DNA from: Chryseobacterium artocarpi
GTDB lineage: Bacteria; Bacteroidota; Bacteroidia; Flavobacteriales; Weeksellaceae
DNA: 64,000 nucleotides
NCBI RefSeq assembly: GCF_001684975.1
Contig: NZ_MAYH01000001.1
Span: 769,242 to 833,241 of the forward strand
Reading direction: 5' to 3'
In this document: positions 7,736 through 15,840 of the stretch, piece by piece
How positions within the stretch are numbered: position 1 is the stretch's first letter
Layout of the letters: each line of letters starts with the position of its first letter
Made by a program: the position numbers and the translations under genes
The notes under the pieces: generated by a model
Told to the model about the DNA's origin: nothing
Database searches by the model: none
What the model saw: only the letters and a program-made list of their open reading frames with translations

Positions 7736-8428
7736 ATGAACATCATATTAGCCTCTACATCCACACTTTTCGGTGGAGAATATCTTGAATACTTAAGAGA
7801 AGAATTAATCAAACTATATACAGGAATTGACGAAATTATTTTTGTTCCTTTTGCAAGACCCAGCGGAATTTCTCACGATGATTACACTGCAAAAGCACGT
7901 TCTTTTTTTGAAACAATCAATATAAAAGTAAAAGGACTTCATGAATTTGAAGATAAAGCTGAAGCTTTGAATCAGGCAAAAGGCTATTTTACAGGAGGTG
8001 GAAATACATTTCTATTGGTTAAAACATTACACGAGGAAGGTTTAATGTCTGTTTTAAAAGACAATGTGATCAGTGGAAAGGCATACCTTGGATGCAGTGC
8101 AGGAAGTAATATCGGAGGACAGAATATGAAAACAACGAATGATATGCCTATCGTTTATCCGCCAAGCTTTGATTGTATGGGACTGGTTCCGTTCAATCTT
8201 AATCCACATTACCTTGATCCTAATCCGGATTTGAAGCATAACGGAGAAACAAGAGAAACCCGTATCATGGAATTCCTTACTCAGAATGATCTTAAAGTAG
8301 TAGGACTTAGAGAAGGTAACTGGATCAGAAGAATCAAAGATACCATTACTGTTGAAGGGAATGAGCTGACAAGAATTTTTGAAAAGGGTAAAGAACCTTA
8401 CGAAATAGAAGCAGGAAGTACATTGTAA
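7736..8428 (+). CDS. pepE: Peptidase E (alpha-aspartyl dipeptidase, S51)
   Basis: This 230-aa cytoplasmic serine peptidase matches E. coli PepE. The nucleophile S121 is in GCSAGS, D136 in TTNDMP and H158 in LNPHYLDP, spaced as in the known S120/D135/H157 triad. TGGGNTF forms the family's conserved loop. The enzyme hydrolyses dipeptides with N-terminal aspartate. The length is normal. The next gene starts on the last base of the stop codon (TAATG), so the two are translationally coupled. Confidence 0.92.
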   Translation: MNIILASTSTLFGGEYLEYLREELIKLYTGIDEIIFVPFARPSGISHDDYTAKARSFFETINIKVKGLHEFEDKAEALNQAKGYFTGGGNTFLLVKTLHEEGLMSVLKDNVISGKAYLGCSAGSNIGGQNMKTTNDMPIVYPPSFDCMGLVPFNLNPHYLDPNPDLKHNGETRETRIMEFLTQNDLKVVGLREGNWIRRIKDTITVEGNELTRIFEKGKEPYEIEAGSTL

Positions 8429-9279
8429 TGAAGCAGGATGACATCAATAGTTTTATAGAGCGCAATCTGAAAAACTTTTCAGTAAACAGTACCGGCTGGA
8501 ATGATCTGATCAGGCAAATGCTGTTTGAGCTGGCTGTAGGAGGGTGGAATATGAAGAATGACGTTTTCGGAAAGGAAAAGTTTGGGGAATTACGCTGCTC
8601 TCTCTATTCTGAGAATGAAGAATTGAATGTCACCCTTAAAATTATTACAGATAAATATTTAAAGCTTTCTCAAAAAACCTGTGAGATTTGTGGAGGCGAA
8701 GGAAAAATAAGAACCATTAGTTCATGGCAAACCACATTATGCTTAAGTCATTTTCTTGATCAAAAACCGATGATAGAGATAGATAATGATCTTAATATTA
8801 GCCATAATAAGAAAACAGTGCTCAATATTCAGGATATTATTAAAGCGGAAGTGGAATTTGATCTTCAGACTTTAGAACTCTATACGAAAGCTTCTCTGGA
8901 TAGTGATGAAAGCTTTTCCTTTTCCTCGCAGAACCCTAATTATTATCTTCTTTTAAAAACAATTCCTGATCATTTATTTTCAGATGATGTCAGAGAAAAT
9001 ATTTCCGATTTGTTTCGTAATCTGAAGGATTGTGAGATCTGTGGCTATAAAGCGCTTCATGAAAACTCCTGTCTGCGTTGCTATAATGAGGAATGGGAAG
9101 ATAGTAAAGGGCATGGAGAAAAATCAGACTACATAAAAGATTGTCAGATGGATATTTTTATAGATGAAGATGATTTTGAAAAATATTTTAAAAATGACCG
9201 TTCCTTTGAAAAAGTTATTGACCATCAGATTCTTTTCACTTACAACGACCTGAATGAATATGAAAAGCTTTTATTTTAA
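8428..9279 (+). CDS. Unrecognised zinc-binding-type protein coupled to pepE
   Basis: This 283-aa cytoplasmic protein has no family I recognise. Two cysteine clusters look like zinc sites: CEICGGEGK in the first half, and CEICGYKALHENSCLRC near residue 205-225, a C-x2-C-x10-C-x2-C ribbon. The rest is acidic (many D/E) without signal peptide or membrane segment. Its ATG overlaps the pepE stop by one base, which implies coupled translation. The N-terminal half contains a helical stretch (WNDLIRQMLFELAVGGWNMK). No function is proposed. Confidence 0.7.
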   Translation: MKQDDINSFIERNLKNFSVNSTGWNDLIRQMLFELAVGGWNMKNDVFGKEKFGELRCSLYSENEELNVTLKIITDKYLKLSQKTCEICGGEGKIRTISSWQTTLCLSHFLDQKPMIEIDNDLNISHNKKTVLNIQDIIKAEVEFDLQTLELYTKASLDSDESFSFSSQNPNYYLLLKTIPDHLFSDDVRENISDLFRNLKDCEICGYKALHENSCLRCYNEEWEDSKGHGEKSDYIKDCQMDIFIDEDDFEKYFKNDRSFEKVIDHQILFTYNDLNEYEKLLF

Positions 9280-9364
9280 CTATATTTGATTAGAATTTGA
9301 ATGAATAAACCTGAATGTTGAACAGAGATTTTTCAGGTAAAGTTTAGCATAAAACAACAATGCA

Positions 9365-10738
9365 ATGAAAAAAACACTTGCAGTTCTCACACTTTCTGTA
9401 CAGATGGTTTCGGCTCAGAATATAGCCCAAAAACTGGATAAGGTAACCAAGGATCTTATGGATTCTTCAGGAGCAGTAGCTTCCGGCTTGTCTTTCTATG
9501 TAGCAGACGAAAACGGTAATTTTATATATGAATATCAAGGAAATAAAGGGCTTTCCACAGCATCTACCCAAAAAATATTTACAGCGGGTGCCGCACTTGA
9601 AACATTAGGAAAAAACTATACTTATACTACAACTTCCAGCTATTCAGGGAATATATCCGGCGGAACTTTGAATGGAAGCCTTTTTATAAGCTCCAATGGA
9701 GATCCTACGCTGGGAAGCTGGAGATATGAAGCCTACAAGCCTGAAAGTTTTAAAAAGAAACTGATCGATGCTGTTAAAAACTCAGGAATTACCAAAATTT
9801 CCGGGGATCTTGTTATTGATGATTCTTATTTTGATCACCAGACGATTCCAGGTGGATGGCCTTGGGATGATCTTGGGAATTACTATGGTGCAGGAGTTTG
9901 GGGAATCAATTGGAGAGAAAACCAGTTTGATATCAATATTAACGGAACAGATTTTAAAAGCTTCTCTTATCCTTTAGAAGGTGTACAATGGCTTAATGAT
10001 TTAAAAGCAGGCGGAAGTTCTGATCAAAGTCTGATCTTTACGGCTCCTCATTCCAAGGTGGCTCTGATTAATGGGATGCTTCCGGCAGGAAAAACAGTAA
10101 CTGTTTCGGGGGCTGCTCCTAATCCGCCATTACAGTTGGCGACAGAAGTAAAACAATGGTTGAAAGAATCCGGGGTAGAGCTTTCAGGAAAAGCTGTGAC
10201 CAATTCACAACTTGAAATTGAAGGAAAACAAGTATTGGAAGCTCCAAAAAATAATATTATTCTTACTTATCAATCCCCGACTCTGGACAAAATTGTCTAT
10301 TGGTTTTTGAGAAAAAGCGTTAACCTTTATGGTGAAACTTTAATTAAATCCTTAGGAAAAGAAAAGAAAGGAAATCCAAGTTTTAAAAGCGGGGTGTCTT
10401 ATTTGAAAGAGTTTTGGAAATCAAAGGGAATAAACCCGAATATGATCAATTTTGCGGATGGAAGCGGACTTTCTCCTCAAAACTATGTGGCGGCTAAAGC
10501 AGAAGTTCAGGCACTTTTATATGCGAAAAAACAATCATGGTTTGAATCGTATTATGATGGATTTCCGGTTCAGGATAATGGGATGAAAATGAAAAGCGGA
10601 ACAATGAGAGACACTAAATCCTTTGCAGGGTATCATACAGCAAAAGATGGGAAAAAATATGTGTTCTCAATCATTATCAATAATTATCAGGGGAGTGGAA
10701 GTGCCGAGTTGCAGAAAATTCTTAATGTTTTAAAATAA
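9365..10738 (+). CDS. dacB: D-alanyl-D-alanine carboxypeptidase/endopeptidase, PBP4 type (S13)
   Basis: This 457-aa exported protein has a short signal peptide (LAVLTLSVQMVSAQ) and the three penicillin-binding motifs. S67-x-x-K70 is in STASTQKIF, SVN is in RKSVNLYGE, and a KSG motif (KTG box variant) is in MKMKSGTMRDTKSFAG. The long insert between motif 1 and motif 2 is typical of class C PBPs. The family removes terminal D-Ala or cleaves D-Ala-mDAP cross-links in the periplasm. A histidine kinase gene follows after 6 bp, so they probably form an operon. Confidence 0.92.
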   Translation: MKKTLAVLTLSVQMVSAQNIAQKLDKVTKDLMDSSGAVASGLSFYVADENGNFIYEYQGNKGLSTASTQKIFTAGAALETLGKNYTYTTTSSYSGNISGGTLNGSLFISSNGDPTLGSWRYEAYKPESFKKKLIDAVKNSGITKISGDLVIDDSYFDHQTIPGGWPWDDLGNYYGAGVWGINWRENQFDININGTDFKSFSYPLEGVQWLNDLKAGGSSDQSLIFTAPHSKVALINGMLPAGKTVTVSGAAPNPPLQLATEVKQWLKESGVELSGKAVTNSQLEIEGKQVLEAPKNNIILTYQSPTLDKIVYWFLRKSVNLYGETLIKSLGKEKKGNPSFKSGVSYLKEFWKSKGINPNMINFADGSGLSPQNYVAAKAEVQALLYAKKQSWFESYYDGFPVQDNGMKMKSGTMRDTKSFAGYHTAKDGKKYVFSIIINNYQGSGSAELQKILNVLK

Positions 10739-10744
10739 AATCAC

Positions 10745-11917
10745 TTGAGAAAATCCATACTGACCAGACTGAATAACTGGATTATCTTTGTTGTAATGAC
10801 TACTTTGGTGATCGCCATTGTGGTATCTTCTACAGCGCTTATTAATTTTCTCAGAAAAGAAGAGATTAAAAGGATCAACCTGCTTTCAAAAGCCATCAGA
10901 ATTCAACAGGAAGTAAAGACTCCGGATACTGATGTTTTAGATTTGTTGCCGGAGATTTTGAATATTAATAATACGATTCCTTTTATTGTAACCGATAAAG
11001 ATAAAAAACCAATCCTAGATCTGGGATATTATCGAAACATTCCGGAGAGTACCATCAAAAATCCTGAAAAATTACATGATCTGATTTTGAATATGGAGAA
11101 AAATTACGCTCCTATTGAAATCAAGGTTCCGGACGGGAATAACCAGTTTGTGTATTATGATAACTCTCGTTTGCTTAATAATCTTCGGTATTCGCCTTAT
11201 ATTTTAGGATTGTTTATTCTGATGTATTTCGGATTTACATTCTGGTTTTTTAAGACTATTAAAAAGACCGATGAAGGATATCTCTGGGCTGGGCTTGCTA
11301 AAGAAACTGCACACCAGATCGGAACACCTTTATCCTCAATGATCGGTTGGATGGAAATCATGAAGCTGGAAAGTCCAGATTCTGATGGGATCTATGAAAT
11401 GGAAAAGGATATTGAAAGACTCAGAACCATTTCTGAGCGTTTCTCAAAAATTGGCTCTGTTCCTGAATTGAATGATATGAATTTCAATGAAACGATTCAG
11501 GAAAATTATGATTATTTAAAAACAAGAATCTCCAGAAAAGTGGATTTCACTCTTCATCTCCCGACTTACACTGTTTTAGTGCCACACAATAAAATCCTGA
11601 TGAGCTGGGTAATTGAAAACCTTGTAAAAAATGCCGTGGATGCTATGAAAGGAGAGGGAGCTATTGTGATGTCTGTATTTGAAAGAAATAAAAATATTTT
11701 AGTTGAGGTAAAAGATAACGGCAGCGGAATGACTAAACAGCAGGCAAGAAATGCTTTTAAACCAGGATATTCTACCAAGAAAAGAGGTTGGGGACTTGGA
11801 TTGTCACTGGCTCGAAGGGTAATTCATGAATATCATAACGGAGACATTAAAATCTCTCAGACTGAAGTAGGAAAGGGAAGTACTTTCAGAATTACAATAA
11901 GAAAAGGAGATGCCTAA
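10745..11917 (+). CDS. Membrane sensor histidine kinase without adjacent response regulator
   Basis: This 390-aa kinase has a membrane helix at about residues 12-35, an extracytoplasmic loop of about 115 residues and a second helix at 152-170. The phospho-accepting H191 is in AKETAHQIGTPLSS. An HATPase domain carries the N-box NLVKNAVDAM, G1 DNGSGM at 325-330 and G2 GWGLGL at 349-354. The start is TTG at 10745. The next ATG would cut into the first membrane helix, so the non-ATG start is favoured. It lies 6 bp after dacB, suggesting a link to envelope sensing. No response regulator is encoded within several genes either side. Confidence 0.88.
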   Translation: MRKSILTRLNNWIIFVVMTTLVIAIVVSSTALINFLRKEEIKRINLLSKAIRIQQEVKTPDTDVLDLLPEILNINNTIPFIVTDKDKKPILDLGYYRNIPESTIKNPEKLHDLILNMEKNYAPIEIKVPDGNNQFVYYDNSRLLNNLRYSPYILGLFILMYFGFTFWFFKTIKKTDEGYLWAGLAKETAHQIGTPLSSMIGWMEIMKLESPDSDGIYEMEKDIERLRTISERFSKIGSVPELNDMNFNETIQENYDYLKTRISRKVDFTLHLPTYTVLVPHNKILMSWVIENLVKNAVDAMKGEGAIVMSVFERNKNILVEVKDNGSGMTKQQARNAFKPGYSTKKRGWGLGLSLARRVIHEYHNGDIKISQTEVGKGSTFRITIRKGDA

Positions 11918-12024
11918 TCTGGAAATAATGAATTTGAATTTTTAAACCTATAAGGTTGAATACCATAAAATAAACTTTCAATATTTGAATAAATCTATTT
12001 TTTACGAAATAGTATCTAAAAATA

Positions 12025-12050
12025 AAAAGCGGTGAAATTTCACCGCTTTT
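12025..12050. terminator. Palindromic terminator
   Basis: The 26-bp sequence is a perfect palindrome (arms AAAAGCGGTGAAA and TTTCACCGCTTTT) with flanking A/T runs. It lies between the kinase gene and the convergent M61 peptidase gene. Confidence 0.85.
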
Positions 12051-12053
12051 CTT

Positions 12054-13910
12054 TTATTTCTTACCAGTCAGCCACTGAGTCTGAAGCTTCAGTTCTGCCG
12101 GAGTTGGATTTGCTTTAAATTGAGGCGTTTCCATGGTCATTTTATCCAGGATAGCTTTTCCTTTAAGCTCCATTTTTTCTTTCTTACCGCCATTGTCTCT
12201 TAAAATAGTTACCGTGACAGCCTGTCCGTCTTTAATGGTTTTAGTATACCCGATAAAATCCTGAACTTTTTGGATGTCAACAGTTTTTCCATCTAAAGCA
12301 AGAACCTGGTCTGTTATTTTAAATCCGATGCTCTTAGCAAATGGAGATAAGGCAGAGTTTTCGTCAAATGCAAAAGCTTTGGTCTTATCATCATATCCTG
12401 TTTGGTTCGGGTCTTTAATAAACCAGAAAATAGGTGCGCTTTCTTGCTTGTGTATCTCTACACCCACCATATTCAGGTATTCTGCATAAGGTGTAGGCTG
12501 GCTTCCTGCAATATATTTATTATAAAACTCTTTTACCTGAGGATATCCTGTAACGGCTACCAATTCGTCAATAAGTTTATCATCTTTGAACGGCTTATTT
12601 TCCCCGAATCTTTGAGATAACTTTCTGATCATATCACGGTATCCCATTTCACCGTTTGAAGTCTTTCTCAGTTCAATATCCATACACATTGCCAGAAGAG
12701 CTCCTTTTTCGTATACATTTCTGTACTGATCTTTATACTGATCCTGTAATACATTTTTGCTCATTACCGTGAACGGCATGGTGTCATTATAATTTTTAGA
12801 GTTGGCAATCTTTTCTCCCATTCTGTGAAGGAATTCATCTTTGGTGATCAATCCTTCCTGGATCTGGAATAAATTGGCAAAATATTCAGTTCCTCCTTCG
12901 TACATCCATAAATGCTGAGACATTTTAGGGTCTGCATAATCGAAGTAGTGAATTTCTTCAGAGTGAGTTTTTAAAGGATTTACCGTATGGAAGAATTCAT
13001 GGGAAACCACATCGGTAATGGTTTGGTCAATTGCATCTTTTGGCATTGCTTCAGGAAGTACAACACTTGTAGATTCATGATGTTCCAGAGCTCCGAAGCC
13101 TTTGATTTTAGGACCGTCGCCACCAGATAAATAAAGCATGATCGCATACTTTTTATTGGTATTCATGTCTCCAAGGAATTTCTTTTGGGCAATCACCATT
13201 TTTTCAAGATTATCCTTGAAGTCTGCCGCTTTATACTTTCCTGTTGGAGAATAAACGCCTAATACAAGTTCCATCCCTCCTGCGTTGAAGGTAATATAAT
13301 CTGGTTTGGTGTACATTAATGGGGAGTCAGTGACTTTAGCATAGTTTGCTAATGTAAATGTGTCTGTAGATTCAGATTTATCCTGATCAACCAAGGCTGT
13401 TGTACCGTAGAAATCCGTAGGTTTTTGAATTAACAACTGATAAGGAACATCCTGCATATTCTCAATATATCCTATGAAACCATGGGTATTGATCATATAA
13501 ACTTTTCCTTGCTCAATATCCGTCCCAGAAGGAGAAAATACGGCTTTATGCTTTGAAGTATCCATTTCTTCATCAAAGCTGTCGTTCACAAGATAAGAGA
13601 TCTTGCTGAGGTTTTGCGCATTTTTCAATGAATAACTATTGTCATTCACTTGAGTAAAGGCAAGTTCTTTACCTTTATTATCATAAAATTTAATTCCCTC
13701 AATAAACCTTCCGTAATCATCTACAGAATAAGTTCCGGGAACTGTTTTTGGAAAATGAAACTTAATATCTCCCGATTTCATTTTCGGGAATTCCATCGTA
13801 ACGGCTACTTTATCATCCTTTACATTAACGAGGTCAATAGTGGTTTTGATAGACTGTGCATTCGCTAAAAAAGCGGCAAATAAGCCTAAACTAATTGCTG
13901 TTTTTCTCAT
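12054..13910 (-). CDS. Exported M61-family peptidase with PDZ domain
   Basis: This 618-aa protein has a signal peptide (AISLGLFAAFLANAQ). It has an N-terminal beta-rich domain and the zinc site HEFFHTVNPLKTH, with a downstream glutamate in YEGGTEYF, the M61 (glycyl aminopeptidase) gluzincin pattern. The C-terminal third resembles a PDZ domain (GFKITDQVLALDGKTVDIQK, TVTILRDNGGKKEKMEL). It probably trims peptides in the periplasm or outside. The next gene on the same strand encodes an M1-like peptidase separated by its own terminator, so the two are functionally similar but separate units. Confidence 0.88.
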   Translation of the reverse strand: MRKTAISLGLFAAFLANAQSIKTTIDLVNVKDDKVAVTMEFPKMKSGDIKFHFPKTVPGTYSVDDYGRFIEGIKFYDNKGKELAFTQVNDNSYSLKNAQNLSKISYLVNDSFDEEMDTSKHKAVFSPSGTDIEQGKVYMINTHGFIGYIENMQDVPYQLLIQKPTDFYGTTALVDQDKSESTDTFTLANYAKVTDSPLMYTKPDYITFNAGGMELVLGVYSPTGKYKAADFKDNLEKMVIAQKKFLGDMNTNKKYAIMLYLSGGDGPKIKGFGALEHHESTSVVLPEAMPKDAIDQTITDVVSHEFFHTVNPLKTHSEEIHYFDYADPKMSQHLWMYEGGTEYFANLFQIQEGLITKDEFLHRMGEKIANSKNYNDTMPFTVMSKNVLQDQYKDQYRNVYEKGALLAMCMDIELRKTSNGEMGYRDMIRKLSQRFGENKPFKDDKLIDELVAVTGYPQVKEFYNKYIAGSQPTPYAEYLNMVGVEIHKQESAPIFWFIKDPNQTGYDDKTKAFAFDENSALSPFAKSIGFKITDQVLALDGKTVDIQKVQDFIGYTKTIKDGQAVTVTILRDNGGKKEKMELKGKAILDKMTMETPQFKANPTPAELKLQTQWLTGKK

Positions 13911-14005
13911 TAGGTTTAAATTTATAGTTAAGTAGTTGCTGTTTTTTTCATTTTGTTACGAAACAGAGTATTAAACTTTTCTTAAAATTTTTTAATAAAA
14001 AAAAG

Positions 14006-14038
14006 AAAGGCAGATTCACGATCTGCGAATCTGCCTTT
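14006..14038 (-). terminator. Terminator of the M1 peptidase gene
   Basis: A perfect 12-bp stem (AAAGGCAGATTC at 14006-14017, GAATCTGCCTTT at 14027-14038) has a 9-nt loop. On the minus strand it is followed by a T-rich run. It lies just past the stop at 14044. Confidence 0.85.
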
Positions 14039-14043
14039 AATAT

Positions 14044-15675
14044 TTATTGAACACTCAGGTAATTAATATAATAATTCTTGTTGAAATCAACCGGAGTACT
14101 TTTTTTAAGTTTTACAGTTTGCCATTCTTCCGTAGGATTTATGGTTTGATCTCCATTGATAATGATTGGAAGTTTCAGGTTTTTCACAATGTTTGTATAT
14201 CTGAATTTCAAGGTATCTCCGTTTTGAGAATATTCAAGTGTAGGTATTTTAATGGTTCTTAAATATTGATCGAAAACAGTTGAAAAATCAATTCCTGCTT
14301 TTGAGGATATATAATTTTCAATTTGTTTTGTGGTAACGGTCTGATGATAGAAATCCTTACTTAAACCTCTTAAAATCTGGCGGAATTTTTCATCATTATT
14401 GATGACCTGTCTTATAGTATGAAGCATATTGGCTCCTTTAGGATACATATCACCACTACCTTCGTTTCTTACTCCATATTTACCGATAATAGGAATGTCA
14501 TTCGCTATTCTTCCTCTGAGACCGATCATGTAAATATCAGCAGATTTTTTATCCAGATATTTTTCTGTGAAAAGTACTTCAGAGTACATGGTAAAGCTCT
14601 CATGAATCCACATATCTGCTTCATCCTTTGCTGTAATATTATTGGCAAACCACTCATGACCACTTTCATGAACAATGATATAATCCCACTTTAATCCGAC
14701 TCCGGTTCCTGAAAGATCTCTTCCAAGGTATCCGTTCTGATATCCATTTCCATAAGCGACATTACTTTGGTGTTCCATCCCTAAATACGGAGAGTCTACC
14801 AATTTATAAGAGTCTTCATAGAAAGGGTAAGGACCAAACCAGTATTCTAGTGCGGAAAGCATAGGTTTTACCTGTTGGAATTGTTTCTTCGCTTTTTCAA
14901 GGTTATAATCAAGAACCCAGTAATCAAGATCTAACTTTCCTTTTTCCCCATCAAAAGTATCTTTAAAATTGACGTACTTTCCAATATTAGGTATGATAGA
15001 GTAGTCATTGATAGGGTTTTTCACTTCCCAGGTATAGGTCGTTTTATTGCCATTAGTCTTTTTATCAATTAATCTTCCGTTTCCGACTCCTACGAGATCA
15101 TTTGGGGTAATGATTTTCATGATGATTCCGTTATCAGGTTCATCGCTCCAGATATCTTTGGTAGGAAGCCAGATAGAAGAGCCTATACCTTGTACGGCAG
15201 GGCTCATCCATGGATTGCCATTTTCATCTTTTGTAAAAACCCATCCACCGTCCCAGGGTGCATTTTTAGCAATCTGAGGGTTTCCGGAATAATCCACATC
15301 AATGGTATATTTTTCTCCTTTCTTGAATTTTTTATTAGCTGTCACAAAGATAAAATCTCCGTCCTGTTTATAGCTGGCGATAGGAAAATTGGCTACTACT
15401 TTTCCAGCTTTCATTGGCTGTTGAAGATCAATCTGAAATACAGGATTCGTTACATTTTTTATAATTTCAAAGCTGATCTTATTAGTTCCTCTGAGGCTTT
15501 TCTGTTCAAAATCAGGTTCTACGGAAAAGTCATATTTTTTGACATCCCAGAAATCTCTGAAAGGAGTATTGGAGCCTTTTAATGTATCTTGTTTTGTGTA
15601 AACTTTATCTTTTTCGAAGAGTTGCCCAAAAGCAATTCCGGAAATTAATAACAGTGTGTATGACAGCTTTTTCAT
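14044..15675 (-). CDS. Exported M1-family aminopeptidase-like metallopeptidase
   Basis: This 543-aa protein has a signal peptide (LSYTLLLISGIAFGQ). The M1 zinc motif is HESGHEWFANNI, with its second glutamate 18 residues on in WIHESFTMYSE, which is the exact HExxH-x18-E spacing. An N-terminal beta-sandwich and the EHQSN segment (LGMEHQSNVAYG, in place of the GAMEN exopeptidase motif) precede it. The GAMEN variant suggests altered N-terminus recognition. It is predicted to act outside the inner membrane on peptides. A strong hairpin follows the gene. Confidence 0.9.
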   Translation of the reverse strand: MKKLSYTLLLISGIAFGQLFEKDKVYTKQDTLKGSNTPFRDFWDVKKYDFSVEPDFEQKSLRGTNKISFEIIKNVTNPVFQIDLQQPMKAGKVVANFPIASYKQDGDFIFVTANKKFKKGEKYTIDVDYSGNPQIAKNAPWDGGWVFTKDENGNPWMSPAVQGIGSSIWLPTKDIWSDEPDNGIIMKIITPNDLVGVGNGRLIDKKTNGNKTTYTWEVKNPINDYSIIPNIGKYVNFKDTFDGEKGKLDLDYWVLDYNLEKAKKQFQQVKPMLSALEYWFGPYPFYEDSYKLVDSPYLGMEHQSNVAYGNGYQNGYLGRDLSGTGVGLKWDYIIVHESGHEWFANNITAKDEADMWIHESFTMYSEVLFTEKYLDKKSADIYMIGLRGRIANDIPIIGKYGVRNEGSGDMYPKGANMLHTIRQVINNDEKFRQILRGLSKDFYHQTVTTKQIENYISSKAGIDFSTVFDQYLRTIKIPTLEYSQNGDTLKFRYTNIVKNLKLPIIINGDQTINPTEEWQTVKLKKSTPVDFNKNYYINYLSVQ

Positions 15676-15795
15676 GTGAAATTAAATTAATAATCTTTTC
15701 AAAAGTATAAAATTAAATTAACAGCGAAGTGATAAGAAGGTAAAAAATAAAGAATTGAAGAAAAAGAAGTGAAATACGGTTATTTATATAGAAAA

Positions 15796-15815
15796 AGCCC
15801 GACATCTGCCGGGCT
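15796..15815 (-). terminator. Terminator of the reprolysin-type protease gene
   Basis: The stem AGCCCG (15796-15801) pairs with CGGGCT (15810-15815) over an 8-nt loop. Read on the minus strand it is followed by TTTTTC. It lies 26 bp past the stop codon at 15841. Confidence 0.75.
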
Positions 15816-15840
15816 GTATATAAAATATTATTGCTAATTT

